Position numbers and translations under genes: made by a program. Shown here in pieces: positions 1 to 9,066 of a stretch of DNA of 51,873 nt. Location: contig VAYU01000051.1 in assembly GCA_005884925.1 (NCBI GenBank), forward strand, positions 1 through 51,873. Reading direction: 5' to 3'. The DNA comes from Actinomycetota bacterium (GTDB lineage Bacteria > Actinomycetota > UBA4738 > HRBIN12). The notes below the pieces were generated by a model. The model made no database searches, had not been told where the DNA came from, and saw only the letters and a list, made by a program, of their open reading frames with translations. Each line of letters opens with the position of its first letter. Position 1 is the first letter of the stretch.

Positions 1-1377
<1,377 letters not shown>

Positions 1378-1400
1378 CCCCGTTCGGCGAACGGGCCGCG

Positions 1401-1425
1401 GAGGGCGGGGCGTAGCCCCGCCCTC
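1401..1425 (+). terminator. Terminator hairpin after groEL
   Basis: A perfect 11-bp stem (GAGGGCGGGGC / GCCCCGCCCTC) with a 3-nt GTA loop is followed by TTCCTGTTC. It sits 24 nt after the groEL stop. A smaller hairpin, CGTTC-GGC-GAACG, precedes it at 1381-1393. Confidence 0.8.
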
Positions 1426-1684
1426 TTCCTGTTCGATCCAGGTCGGGCTCAAGGCGAAGCTGCCGCTGCGCGCCTTGACCGGGAGTGGGTGGGGCGACTT
1501 GCGCTTGGTTGGACGGATGGCGATGGGATCCTGGAGCCTCCTGACTCGTTCTTCCGCACGGCAACGCCCCTTCGAGCCTCTTCATCGGATGACCGGACCC
1601 GACCGGTAGGGGTGCACATGCGTCCGCCTCAACCGGTCAAGAGCGTTGAACCGACAGCGAACCGCCTCCGCGGCAGGCGATGCA
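1426..1684. other. Intergenic region without a recognised gene
   Basis: Between the groEL terminator and the promoter of the next gene. I see no conserved reading frame, RNA gene or repeat here; overlapping open frames look like GC-rich shadows. Confidence 0.5.
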
Positions 1685-1690
1685 TACACT
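1685..1690 (+). promoter_or_regulatory. -10 box TACACT, leaderless start of dehydrogenase
   Basis: TACACT is followed by 7 nt and GTG at 1698, so transcription should begin at or beside the start codon. No good -35 is seen. Confidence 0.6.
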
Positions 1691-1697
1691 CTCGTCC

Positions 1698-2759
1698 GTG
1701 TTCGAGGACCTGCTCTCGACCTGGGACGGCGAGGAGATGGTCGCCCGGTACGACGGCCCGACCGAGACCTGGATGTTCGTCGGCGTGCATTCGACGCTGC
1801 TCGGGCCCGCGATGGGCGGCACCCGGATGAAGGCCTACGCCGCTCCCGGGGACGGTCTGAGCGACGTCCTTCGCCTGTCACAGGCGATGACCCTCAAACA
1901 GGCGGTCGCAGACCTCCCGTACGGGGGCGGCAAGGCTGTCCTCGCCGTCCCGCGCGTGCCTGCGCCGGGCTCGTCGGCACGCCGCGAGGTCCTGCTCCGG
2001 TACGCGGCGCTCGTCGACTCGCTCCACGGGACGTACGTAACGGCGGCGGACATGAACACCGGCGCTGCGGATATGGACGTGATCGGCGAACGAACGACCC
2101 ACGTTCTCGGACGTTCGAGGGATGGCGGCGGTGCGGGCGATCCCGCGTCGGGGACGGCCCTGGGGGTGTTCCACGGGATCCGGTCGGCGTGGCGCCACGC
2201 GAACGGTTCGGCTGATCTCGATGGCGTCGCGGTACTCGTACAGGGTGTGGGCTCCGTCGGCGACCGCCTCGCCGATCATCTCGGCGAGGCGGGCGCCACC
2301 GTGCTGGTCGCCGACATCGACGAGGGACGTGCCGAGAAGACGGCCCAGCGCGTCGGCGGAGCGGCCGTGGAGCCGGCCTCCGTCATCGGCACGGCCAGCG
2401 AGGTCTTCGCGCCGTGCGCGGCCGGCGCGGTGCTCACGCGGGAGACGATCCCGCGCCTCGCGTGTCGCGTGGTGGCCGGAGCGGCGAACAATCAGCTCGG
2501 CAGCGAAGAGGACGCCGCGCTGCTCGCGCAGCGCGGCATCCTCTACGCCCCCGACTACGTGATCAACGCCGGTGGCGTGATCCACCTGGCCGGCTACGAG
2601 ACGCTCGGATGGGACGAGGCCACGATGCACGCGCGCCTGGCGGGGATCGGGGAAACGCTCGCCGGCATCTTCGAAACGGCAGACACCGATGGGATCACGA
2701 CCGCCGAGGCCGCCGACCGGCTGGCGCTCGCCCGGCTCGCCGCCGGCCGGCCCGGTTGA
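1698..2759 (+). CDS. Leucine/valine dehydrogenase-type Glu/Leu/Phe/Val dehydrogenase
   Basis: Predicted NAD-dependent oxidative deamination of branched-chain amino acids to 2-oxo acids in the cytosol. The 353-residue length fits leucine dehydrogenases. GPAMGGTRM (37-44) and the two substrate/catalytic lysines, K67 in MTLKQ and K79 in YGGGKA, match the family K68/K80 pair; D118 in TAADMN matches the catalytic Asp. A Rossmann motif VLVQGVGSVG follows. I choose GTG 1698 over the in-frame ATG 1680 because family members begin M-F/L-E/D at this point and because a TACACT -10 box lies 7 nt upstream, whereas the ATG would lie upstream of that -10 box. Exact substrate preference (Leu, Val or Phe) cannot be read from sequence. 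Confidence 0.88.
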   Translation: MFEDLLSTWDGEEMVARYDGPTETWMFVGVHSTLLGPAMGGTRMKAYAAPGDGLSDVLRLSQAMTLKQAVADLPYGGGKAVLAVPRVPAPGSSARREVLLRYAALVDSLHGTYVTAADMNTGAADMDVIGERTTHVLGRSRDGGGAGDPASGTALGVFHGIRSAWRHANGSADLDGVAVLVQGVGSVGDRLADHLGEAGATVLVADIDEGRAEKTAQRVGGAAVEPASVIGTASEVFAPCAAGAVLTRETIPRLACRVVAGAANNQLGSEEDAALLAQRGILYAPDYVINAGGVIHLAGYETLGWDEATMHARLAGIGETLAGIFETADTDGITTAEAADRLALARLAAGRPG

Positions 2760-2790
2760 AGGTTCGCCCGGCCGACGGCCGAGCCGGCGA

Positions 2791-3636
2791 CTAGGACAGG
2801 ACCCGCTTGCGGAACCCGTCGATCCCGAGCGCGAGGAACAGCGCGCTGAACCCGATCATCCCGCCGTAGATCGCCGCGTAGGACATGTGCGGGACCTGAG
2901 GCGTCAACGAGACCCGCATACCCTCGCTCATGTACACGAGCGGATTCAGCAGGACCACTGCCTTGAGCCACGGGATCGGGGTCAGGTTCGCCCAGGGGTA
3001 GTAGGTGGCCCCGAGGAACACGATGGGGATCACGACGATCCCGAACAGGAGCGGCACCTGTCGAGGGCTCACACGGGTGCCGAGCACCAGCCCGAGCGAT
3101 GCGGCGGTGACCGCGGCGAGCGGGAGGAGCGTGAACAGGAGCCCGGGGCGAACGTCCAGATGCACGGGGGTCGCCGGGACGAACATCGCGAGCGGGAAGA
3201 CGATCGCGGCCGCGATCAGGCCCTGGAGCGCGCCGGCCATCACCTTCTCGACCGCGACGCTCCAGACGGGGAGCGGGGCCATCACCCGGTCTTCGATCTC
3301 CCTGCTGTAGCCGAAGTCCTGAACGAGCGGCAACGCGACCGCCTGGATGCCCTGGAAGATGCAGGCGATCGCGACCACCCCGGGGACCAGGATGCTCGAG
3401 AACGCGGCCGATCCCGCGGATCCGCCGACGCCCTGCCCGATCTTGGGGAACACATAGGCGAACACGAAGACGAACAGCAGCGGCTGCATCACGGTCCGCG
3501 CGATGAACTGCCCGAACTCCTTGCGGAGCACCGACAGATCGCGCAACAGGAGCGCCCCGAACGCCACCGGGGGCGTGCTCCGGAAGGTCCCGGTTTCCGG
3601 AAGTCCCTCGACCGCCGTGGTCGTCGTTCCGCTCAT
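2791..3636 (-). CDS. ABC-2 type transporter permease
   Basis: Membrane half of a DrrAB-type exporter, 281 residues. The N-terminus is cytosolic (to about residue 40), followed by about six hydrophobic segments: 48-68 (FIARTVMQPLLFVFVFAY region), a long central helix near 85-105, and further helices such as AALIAAAIVFPLAMFV-like stretches to the C-terminus. The family signature near the last pair, PLVYMSEGMR, is typical of ABC-2 permeases of the daunorubicin-resistance type. Its start overlaps the stop of the ATPase gene by 4 nt (ATGA), so the two are translationally coupled. Substrate unknown; family members export drugs, lipids or polysaccharides. Confidence 0.9.
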   Translation of the reverse strand: MSGTTTTAVEGLPETGTFRSTPPVAFGALLLRDLSVLRKEFGQFIARTVMQPLLFVFVFAYVFPKIGQGVGGSAGSAAFSSILVPGVVAIACIFQGIQAVALPLVQDFGYSREIEDRVMAPLPVWSVAVEKVMAGALQGLIAAAIVFPLAMFVPATPVHLDVRPGLLFTLLPLAAVTAASLGLVLGTRVSPRQVPLLFGIVVIPIVFLGATYYPWANLTPIPWLKAVVLLNPLVYMSEGMRVSLTPQVPHMSYAAIYGGMIGFSALFLALGIDGFRKRVLS

Positions 3637-4622
3637 TCGCGCAGGTCCTTCCCGGTGAGATTGATGAACACGGTCTCGAGGGTGGGCTCGTCGAGCGACA
3701 CGTCGCGCACCTGGAACCCGCCGGATTCGGCCGCCTGGATCACCCGCGGCAGCAAGCCGCCGGTGCCACGAACGGTGAGCTGGACCGTTCCACCCAGCAC
3801 GGCGGTCCCGGTGACGCCCTCCATGTTGCGCAGGTGGGCCGCCAGCCGCTCGGGTTGATCACCCGCCTGGACCCGGACGATCGTGTCGCCTCCCACCGTC
3901 CGCTTGAGACCCTCCGGCGTATCGAGCGCCAAGATCCGGCCGTGGTCCATGATCGCGACCCGTTGGCACAGCTTGTCGGCCTCCTCCATGTAGTGGGTGG
4001 TCAACACGATCGTCTGGCCCTCTCGGTGGATCTGGCCGAGGATCTCCCACAGGGCGAGCCGGGACTGGGGGTCGAGCCCGGATGTCGGTTCGTCCAGGAA
4101 CAGCACTTCCGGCCGGTGGGCCACGGCTCGGGCGAACAGCAACCGCTGCGCCATCCCGCCGGACAGGGTCGAGACATCGGCGTCGGCCCGATCGGACAAT
4201 CGGAAGAGCTCGAGGAGCGCGTCTGCCGTGCGCGCGGCGGCCCGCGCACCCATCCCGAAGTACCGTCCGTGGAAGTAGAGGTTCTCCCGGACCGTCAGGC
4301 TCCGGTCGAGCGTGTTCGTCTGGGAGACCACCCCGACCCGAGCCTTGGCCGACGGTGGATCCGCGACGACGTCGACGCCGGCGACGATCGCCGAGCCGGA
4401 CGTGGGGATGACCCGCGTCGTCAGCATCCCGACGGTCGTCGTCTTGCCGGCGCCGTTGGGTCCGAGCAAGCCGAAGATCTCGCCGGAGCCCACGTCCAGG
4501 TCGAGGGCGTCGACGGCCTTGACACCGGTGGGGTAGACCTTCGTCAGCTGGGTCGCGCGGATGACGACACCGTCACCGCTCCCGTCGGCCGTCGTCGTCA
4601 TGGCGGAGGGGGCGATACCCAT
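3633..4622 (-). CDS. ABC transporter ATP-binding protein (DrrA-like)
   Basis: Nucleotide-binding subunit that powers the permease encoded directly downstream. In 329 residues: Walker A GPNGAGKT (54-61), Q-loop Q101 (VVSQTN), signature LSGGM (153-157), Walker B LFLDEP (174-179) and the H-loop His 210 in TTHYMEEAD. The C-terminal ~100 residues form the usual DrrA extension ending in EPTLETVFINLTG. The ATG at 4622 has TATCGT 8 nt upstream, consistent with leaderless initiation; an ATG at codon 8 (MTTTADG) is a possible alternative. Function as an exporter is family-level knowledge; the cargo is unknown. Confidence 0.93.
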   Translation of the reverse strand: MGIAPSAMTTTADGSGDGVVIRATQLTKVYPTGVKAVDALDLDVGSGEIFGLLGPNGAGKTTTVGMLTTRVIPTSGSAIVAGVDVVADPPSAKARVGVVSQTNTLDRSLTVRENLYFHGRYFGMGARAAARTADALLELFRLSDRADADVSTLSGGMAQRLLFARAVAHRPEVLFLDEPTSGLDPQSRLALWEILGQIHREGQTIVLTTHYMEEADKLCQRVAIMDHGRILALDTPEGLKRTVGGDTIVRVQAGDQPERLAAHLRNMEGVTGTAVLGGTVQLTVRGTGGLLPRVIQAAESGGFQVRDVSLDEPTLETVFINLTGKDLRE

Positions 4623-4630
4623 GGCTATCC

Positions 4631-4636
4631 ACGATA
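4631..4636 (-). promoter_or_regulatory. -10 box TATCGT for the ABC exporter operon
   Basis: On the minus strand TATCGT is followed by 8 nt and the ATG at 4622. No clear -35. Confidence 0.55.
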
Positions 4637-4668
4637 CGGCGGCTCCGGGGTTCGGACACCCGGGGGGG

Positions 4669-5067
4669 TCAGACGATCGGCTTCTCGGTGCCGGCTCGAC
4701 CGATGCCGGCGACGAGCGCCGCGACGAGCGCGATGTTGGTGACGGCGAAGACCCACCAGAACCACGATGCCGACCCGGCCGGCACCGACACGACAGCGTG
4801 CAGCGTGGTCACGAGCGCGGTCAGGCCCGTCTCCAGGACGAACGCCCACGACCACCACCAGACATCGTCGAGGCGTCGCGAGATCATCAGCGCCAGGGCC
4901 GCCGAGGACAGAGCGGCGATGCCGCACACGCGGACGTAGGCGTAGTCGGGATAGGGCACCTGGTCGAACCAGCCGACGAGGATCCACCGCGGGGTGGCGG
5001 CGATCACCAGTCCGCACGCGCCCCAGACGGCAGCGAACAGCTGCAGCGCGCGTCGCAGGAACGCCAT
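4669..5067 (-). CDS. Small four-helix membrane protein, function unknown
   Basis: A 132-residue protein beginning MAFLRRALQL. Four hydrophobic segments are visible at about 9-27, 45-63, 70-92 and 103-122, with a Trp-rich stretch (DVWWWSW) at the third. I do not recognise the family. The open frame extends upstream, but the start at 5067 is preferred: hydrophobic coding character begins there and a GGAGG lies about 11 nt upstream. A TATCCT box on the minus strand at 5121-5126 could be the promoter with a leader of about 45 nt. It is transcribed away from the phosphatase gene at 5207. Confidence 0.65.
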   Translation of the reverse strand: MAFLRRALQLFAAVWGACGLVIAATPRWILVGWFDQVPYPDYAYVRVCGIAALSSAALALMISRRLDDVWWWSWAFVLETGLTALVTTLHAVVSVPAGSASWFWWVFAVTNIALVAALVAGIGRAGTEKPIV

Positions 5068-5119
5068 CTCGGGCCCTTCCTCCGCCAGGCTCGGGCCCGA
5101 AGTGGCCCAAAGTCGCTGG

Positions 5120-5126
5120 TAGGATA
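5120..5126. promoter_or_regulatory. Overlapping divergent -10 boxes (TAGGATA)
   Basis: The heptamer TAGGATA contains TAGGAT on the plus strand (toward the phosphatase gene at 5207) and TATCCT on the minus strand (toward the membrane protein at 5067). Two polymerases could not bind both at once. Both transcripts would have leaders with Shine-Dalgarno-like GGAGG. Confidence 0.4.
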
Positions 5127-5206
5127 CGCGAACCGCGGATGGCTCCTGGTGCGCGAGCGCGCCCGTCGTCCGCCCGTCGGACGGTGGACCGGAGGGAACG
5201 AGCGAC

Positions 5207-6619
5207 ATGCAGCACGGCCCCAGGGTCGTCGTCATCGGACTCGATTGCGTAACTCCCCAGCTCTTGTTCCACGACCTCCGTTCCGAGGTGCCGACCATCG
5301 CGAAGCTGATGGACATCGGGATGTACGGCGACCTCGCCAGTATCACGCCGCCGATCACCGTCCCCGCGTGGGCATGCGCGATGACGGGTCAAACACCGGG
5401 GCAGCTCGGCATCTACGGATTCCGCAACCGGAAGGACGCCACCTACGACGGCCTCACGATCGCCCACTCGGGTTCGGTGAAGGAACCCGCCGTCTGGGAC
5501 GCGCTGGGAGCGAATGGCTTGCGCTCCCTCCTGATCGGCGTTCCGCCCTCGTATCCGCCGCCCGCCGACTTCCCCGGGTGGCGCGTCGGGTGCTTCCTCA
5601 CGCCTCCCTCGTCCGAGCGGTACGCCTTCCCGCAGGATCTCCAGGCGGAGATCGAAGAGGAGCTCGGGGGGAAGGGCCGGTACATCTTCGACATCCCGAA
5701 CTTCCGGACGGCCGGTTTCGACGTCACCTTGGACCAGGTGTTCAAGATGACCGAGCGACGGTTCCGGGTAGGGCGCAGGCTCATCCAGAACAAGCCCTGG
5801 GACTTCTTCATGCTCTGCGACATCGCACCGGACCGGCTCCACCATGTCTTCTGGCAGTACGTCGATCCGATGCACCCGCGCCATGAGCCCGGCAACAAGT
5901 ACGAGGGGGTCTTCCAGGACTACTACCGATCCCTGGATCGAGAGCTCGCGTCGCTGATCGAGCTGATCCCCGAAGATGCGGTGACGATCGTCATGTCCGA
6001 TCACGGCGCCCGACCCATGATGGGCGGTCTGTGCTTCAACGACTGGCTGATCCAGGAGGGATACCTGACGATCGATGAACCGGTCGTTCGAGGCCCCGTT
6101 CCGTTCAAGGACGTCGCGGTCGATTGGACCCGAACGGTCGCGTGGGGCGACGGCGGGTACTACGGACGGTTGTTCCTCAACGTCAAGGGTCGCGAGACGA
6201 AGGGGGTGATCGACCCCTCGCGGTACGAAGCCACACGAGACGAACTGATCCAGAAACTCGAAGCCGCTCCCGGACCCGATGGCACGCCGCTGGGGACGAG
6301 GGTCATCAAGCCGCAGGACGTCTACCCCGAGGTTCGCGGAGTTGCCCCCGACCTCCTCGTCTACTTCGGCGACCTGGCGTGGCGTTCCGTGGGCTCGGTC
6401 GGCAACCCGAGCCTGTTCACGTACGAGAACGACACCGGCCCCGACGGGGCCAACCATGACCGGGACGGCGTCCTCATCATGAGCGGCGCTCCTCGGCAGC
6501 CCAGCGGCAAGATCGATGGACTCCGCCTGGTCGACGTCGGTCCCACGATCCTTTCCCTCTACGACATCGATGCGTCCACGGCGCTGCCGGGGGCCGTCGG
6601 AAGGAGCTTCCTCGTATGA
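5207..6619 (+). CDS. Alkaline phosphatase superfamily protein (type I phosphodiesterase / nucleotide pyrophosphatase-like)
   Basis: A 470-residue predicted metal-dependent phospho- or sulfo-ester hydrolase. Superfamily residues are in place: metal-binding D13 (VVIGLDC), likely nucleophile T51 in PPITVPAW, D265-H266 in SDHGARPM, and H417 in GANHDRDG. No signal peptide is seen, so it should act in the cytosol, unlike secreted alkaline phosphatases. The stop overlaps the ATG of the APS kinase gene by 4 nt, so the two are likely made together. That suggests a nucleotide or sulfonucleotide substrate, but the substrate is inference only. GGAGGG lies 10 nt before the ATG. Confidence 0.88.
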   Translation: MQHGPRVVVIGLDCVTPQLLFHDLRSEVPTIAKLMDIGMYGDLASITPPITVPAWACAMTGQTPGQLGIYGFRNRKDATYDGLTIAHSGSVKEPAVWDALGANGLRSLLIGVPPSYPPPADFPGWRVGCFLTPPSSERYAFPQDLQAEIEEELGGKGRYIFDIPNFRTAGFDVTLDQVFKMTERRFRVGRRLIQNKPWDFFMLCDIAPDRLHHVFWQYVDPMHPRHEPGNKYEGVFQDYYRSLDRELASLIELIPEDAVTIVMSDHGARPMMGGLCFNDWLIQEGYLTIDEPVVRGPVPFKDVAVDWTRTVAWGDGGYYGRLFLNVKGRETKGVIDPSRYEATRDELIQKLEAAPGPDGTPLGTRVIKPQDVYPEVRGVAPDLLVYFGDLAWRSVGSVGNPSLFTYENDTGPDGANHDRDGVLIMSGAPRQPSGKIDGLRLVDVGPTILSLYDIDASTALPGAVGRSFLV

Positions 6620-7248
6620 CCGAGCATCGCGGGTTCACCGTCTGGTTCACCGGTCTGTCGGGCGCCGGCAAGTCGACGATCGCCGAGATGCTGTACCACG
6701 AGTTCCAAGCCCGGGGGATGAAGACCGAGATCCTCGATGGTGATGTCGTGCGGCAGAACCTGTCCAAAGGTCTCGGCTTCTCCAAGGAGGACCGTGATCT
6801 CAACATCATGCGGATCGGGTTCGTGGCGAACCTCCTCACGCGGAACGGGGTCGCGACGATCTGCTGTCCGATCAGTCCCTACCGGGAGACCCGGGACGCC
6901 GTCCGCGCTGAGGTCGGCGACTTCGTTGAGGTGTACGTCCATGCGACCGTCGCCGAGATCGCGGCCAACCGCGACCCGAAGGGCCTCTACAAGAAGGCGC
7001 TCGCCGGGGAGCTGGCCGGATTCACGGGGGTCGATCCCGACGCGCCGTATGAGGCACCGGAGAGCCCCGAGCTCGTCGTGGACACGATGGTGGAGACCCC
7101 CGAAGAGTCCCTGCAGCATGTGCTCACGGTGTTGACCACGCTCGGCTACCTCGACAGTGACCAGCCGATGATCGAGGGCGATCGGGTGCACTCGGGTATG
7201 ACCGACCTTCGCGTCCACGAGACGGGGCACGTCGTCAAGGAACACTGA
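6616..7248 (+). CDS. cysC: Adenylyl-sulfate (APS) kinase
   Basis: Phosphorylates adenosine 5'-phosphosulfate at the 3' position to give PAPS. The 210-residue protein has Walker A GLSGAGKS (13-20), LDGDVVR (40-46), the family segment SKGLGFSKEDRD (50-61), CPISPYRETRD, and the lid region around KGLYKKALAGEL. A tail of about 30 residues after GYLDS is longer than in typical CysC. The gene overlaps the upstream phosphatase gene (ATGA at 6616). No sulfate adenylyltransferase is in the window, so the source of APS is not seen here. Confidence 0.93.
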   Translation: MTEHRGFTVWFTGLSGAGKSTIAEMLYHEFQARGMKTEILDGDVVRQNLSKGLGFSKEDRDLNIMRIGFVANLLTRNGVATICCPISPYRETRDAVRAEVGDFVEVYVHATVAEIAANRDPKGLYKKALAGELAGFTGVDPDAPYEAPESPELVVDTMVETPEESLQHVLTVLTTLGYLDSDQPMIEGDRVHSGMTDLRVHETGHVVKEH

Positions 7249-7255
7249 GCCTCGC

Positions 7256-7261
7256 TACCAT
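7256..7261 (+). promoter_or_regulatory. -10 box TACCAT, leaderless start of DinB-like gene
   Basis: TACCAT, 6 nt, then GTG at 7268. It begins only 8 nt after the cysC stop. Confidence 0.6.
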
Positions 7262-7267
7262 CGGGCC

Positions 7268-7801
7268 GTGCGGACCGAGTCGCCGGACCCGATCGCCGAT
7301 CCCGCCGGTTACCAACAGCACCTTCTGGGACTGCTGGGCGGCGACGATCCTGCCGAGGTGCAGACGGGGACACCGGCGTCCGTCAGAGCCTTGCTGAAGA
7401 TCGCGGGAGCCGACGCCACGGTCCCACCGGAACCGACGGAATGGTCGGTGGTGCAATGCCTCGCGCACATGACCGACGCTGAGATCGTCGTCAGCGGACG
7501 ATACCGGTGGATCCTGGCGCACGTTCGTCCGCCGCTGATGGGGTACGACCAGGATCGGTGGGTCGACGAGCTCCATCGTCCGCTCGAGTCCGCCGAGGAG
7601 CTGCTGGCGCTGTTCGAACCGCTCCGCGCGGCCAACATCGCGCTCTGGCATCGAACCCCGGACGACCGGAAGGACCGGATGGGGATACACGCCGAGCGCG
7701 GGCCCGAGAGCTACGACCTGACGTTCCGGCTCATCGCAGGCCACGATCGGTTCCACCTCGCGCAGGCCGAACGCGCGCTCGGCGCGGTCCGCGGAACCTA
7801 A
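7268..7801 (+). CDS. DinB-like metal-binding four-helix protein
   Basis: A 177-residue protein with the pattern of the DinB/YfiT superfamily: an early helix ending in EWSVVQCLAHMTDAE (H67) and a late GHDRFHLAQAE helix (H159, H163), the three histidines expected to bind one metal. Family members include thiol-dependent transferases that use bacillithiol or mycothiol, and many proteins of unknown role. The GTG start is set by the -10 box 6 nt upstream. No specific substrate can be assigned. It lies between cysC and guaB3 but has its own promoter. Confidence 0.82.
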   Translation: MRTESPDPIADPAGYQQHLLGLLGGDDPAEVQTGTPASVRALLKIAGADATVPPEPTEWSVVQCLAHMTDAEIVVSGRYRWILAHVRPPLMGYDQDRWVDELHRPLESAEELLALFEPLRAANIALWHRTPDDRKDRMGIHAERGPESYDLTFRLIAGHDRFHLAQAERALGAVRGT

Positions 7802-7831
7802 CCGGCTCCCGAGGCGCCGAGGGTCGTCTGC

Positions 7832-7837
7832 TACCCT
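7832..7837 (+). promoter_or_regulatory. -10 box TACCCT of the guaB3 operon
   Basis: TACCCT, 6 nt, then ATG at 7844 that is directly followed by TAG. The predicted transcript would begin AUGUAG, upstream of a hairpin and the real guaB3 start at 7903. Confidence 0.55.
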
Positions 7838-7843
7838 CTCGCC

Positions 7844-7849
7844 ATGTAG
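7844..7849 (+). promoter_or_regulatory. Start-stop element (ATG TAG) at the predicted 5' end of the guaB3 mRNA
   Basis: ATG TAG is placed where every other leaderless gene in this window has its start codon (6 nt after the -10 box). It could engage a 70S ribosome without making a peptide. It may also be chance; see findings. Confidence 0.35.
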
Positions 7850-7854
7850 GTTCG

Positions 7855-7880
7855 ACGCCCACCCGGCGACGGGTGGGCGT
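7855..7880 (+). promoter_or_regulatory. Hairpin in the guaB3 leader
   Basis: A perfect 10-bp stem (ACGCCCACCC / GGGTGGGCGT) with a GGCGAC loop lies between the start-stop element and the Shine-Dalgarno of guaB3. The sequence after it (TCGCGTTCC) is not a strong U-tract, so it looks more like an attenuator or mRNA-stability element than a classic terminator. Confidence 0.5.
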
Positions 7881-7902
7881 TCGCGTTCCATAGGGGGAGC
7901 AC

Positions 7903-9063
7903 ATGGAGTTCGAGATCGGCATCGGCAAGACGGCGCGACGGGCCTACGGGTTCGACGAGGTCGCCATCGTTCCGTCGCGAAGGACCCGCGATCCCGAGGA
8001 CGTCAGCATCGCGTGGGAGATCGACGCGTACACCTTCGGTCTCCCGATGATGGCCGCGGCGATGGACGCGGCCGTGTCCCCCACCACGGCGATCGACGTT
8101 GGGAAGCTCGGCGGTCTCGCGTGTCTCAACTTGGAGGGCTTGTGGACGCGGTACGAGGACCCCGATCCGATCTACGACGAGATCGCGGGCCTCCCGGACG
8201 ACAAAGCCACCCGTCGGATGCAAGAGCTCTACGCCGAGCCGATCCGGGAGGACCTGATCGGTCGTCGCATCCACGAGATCAAGGCCGGCGGTGTGGTCGC
8301 CTGTGCCTCGCTCACCCCACAGCGGGTGGAGCGCTACGCGAAGTTGGTGCTCGAGGCCGAGCTCGACATCCTGGTGATCCAGGGAACGGTCGTGTCCGGT
8401 GAGCACGTTTCGAGCCAGCACGAGCCCCTCAACCTCAAGGAGTTCGTCCCCTCGTTCGACATCCCGGTGATCGTCGGAGGGTGCGCCTCGTACGCGACCG
8501 CGCTGCACCTGATGAGGACCGGAGCGGTCGGGGTCCTCGTAGGCGTCGGACCGGGGAACGCATGCACGAGCCGGGGCGTCCTTGGGGTCGGCGTGCCGCA
8601 GGCGACGGCGATCGCCGATGCGGCCGCGGCTCGGCGGGAGCACCAGCACGAGACCGGGCGGTACTGCCACGTGATCGCGGACGGCGGCATGCGCACCGGC
8701 GGCGACATCGCGAAGGCGATCGCCTGCGGAGCGGACGCAGTGATGATCGGTTCTCCGCTCACGCGGTCGTTCGAGGCCCCGGGTCGCGGTTACCACTGGG
8801 GGATGGCGACGTTCCATCCGACCCTTCCCCGCGGCGCACGCGTCAAGACGCAGCAGGTGGCGTCGCTCCGAGAGATCATGGTTGGGCCGGCGCATGAGAA
8901 CGACGGCACCTTCAACCTCTTCGGCGCGCTCGCGACGTCGATGGCCACCACCGGCTACGAGACGATCAAAGAGTTCCAGAAGGCCGAGCTCGTGATCGCC
9001 CCCGCGATCAAGACCGAGGGCAAGACGTACCAGACCCAGCAACGTGTGGGCATGGGCCACTAG
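7903..9063 (+). CDS. guaB3: GuaB3 family IMP dehydrogenase-related protein
   Basis: A 386-residue TIM-barrel protein without the CBS pair found in GuaB2, matching the shorter GuaB3 family of actinobacteria and some other phyla. The N-terminus EIGIGKTARRAY..VAIVPSRRTR is characteristic. The active-site loop is GPGNACTSRG with C221 in the position of the IMP-binding cysteine, followed by VIADGGMRTGGDIAKAIACGADAVMIG, the phosphate-binding region. Its in vivo role (IMP dehydrogenase or another purine reaction) is less certain than for GuaB2. It begins 6 nt after GGGGGAG, so unlike most genes here it uses a leader. guaA follows after 3 nt. Confidence 0.92.
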   Translation: MEFEIGIGKTARRAYGFDEVAIVPSRRTRDPEDVSIAWEIDAYTFGLPMMAAAMDAAVSPTTAIDVGKLGGLACLNLEGLWTRYEDPDPIYDEIAGLPDDKATRRMQELYAEPIREDLIGRRIHEIKAGGVVACASLTPQRVERYAKLVLEAELDILVIQGTVVSGEHVSSQHEPLNLKEFVPSFDIPVIVGGCASYATALHLMRTGAVGVLVGVGPGNACTSRGVLGVGVPQATAIADAAAARREHQHETGRYCHVIADGGMRTGGDIAKAIACGADAVMIGSPLTRSFEAPGRGYHWGMATFHPTLPRGARVKTQQVASLREIMVGPAHENDGTFNLFGALATSMATTGYETIKEFQKAELVIAPAIKTEGKTYQTQQRVGMGH

Positions 9064-9066
9064 TCG

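Noticed and set aside
1680-1697. ATG 1680 as start of the leucine dehydrogenase-like gene
   Set aside because: It lies upstream of the -10 box and adds six residues absent from the family; GTG 1698 fits both.
2689-3858. Long plus-strand open frame (389 codons) across the ABC permease
   Set aside because: Antisense to clear ABC genes; composition of Arg/Asp/Glu/His runs typical of GC-rich shadows; no domain.
4625-6457. 610-codon minus-strand open frame over the phosphatase gene
   Set aside because: Shadow of the phosphatase; only its far end overlaps the real 132-residue membrane protein, in another frame.
7801-7902. Purine riboswitch before guaB3
   Set aside because: Only about 60 nt of leader and no conserved purine-aptamer core; a single hairpin is present.
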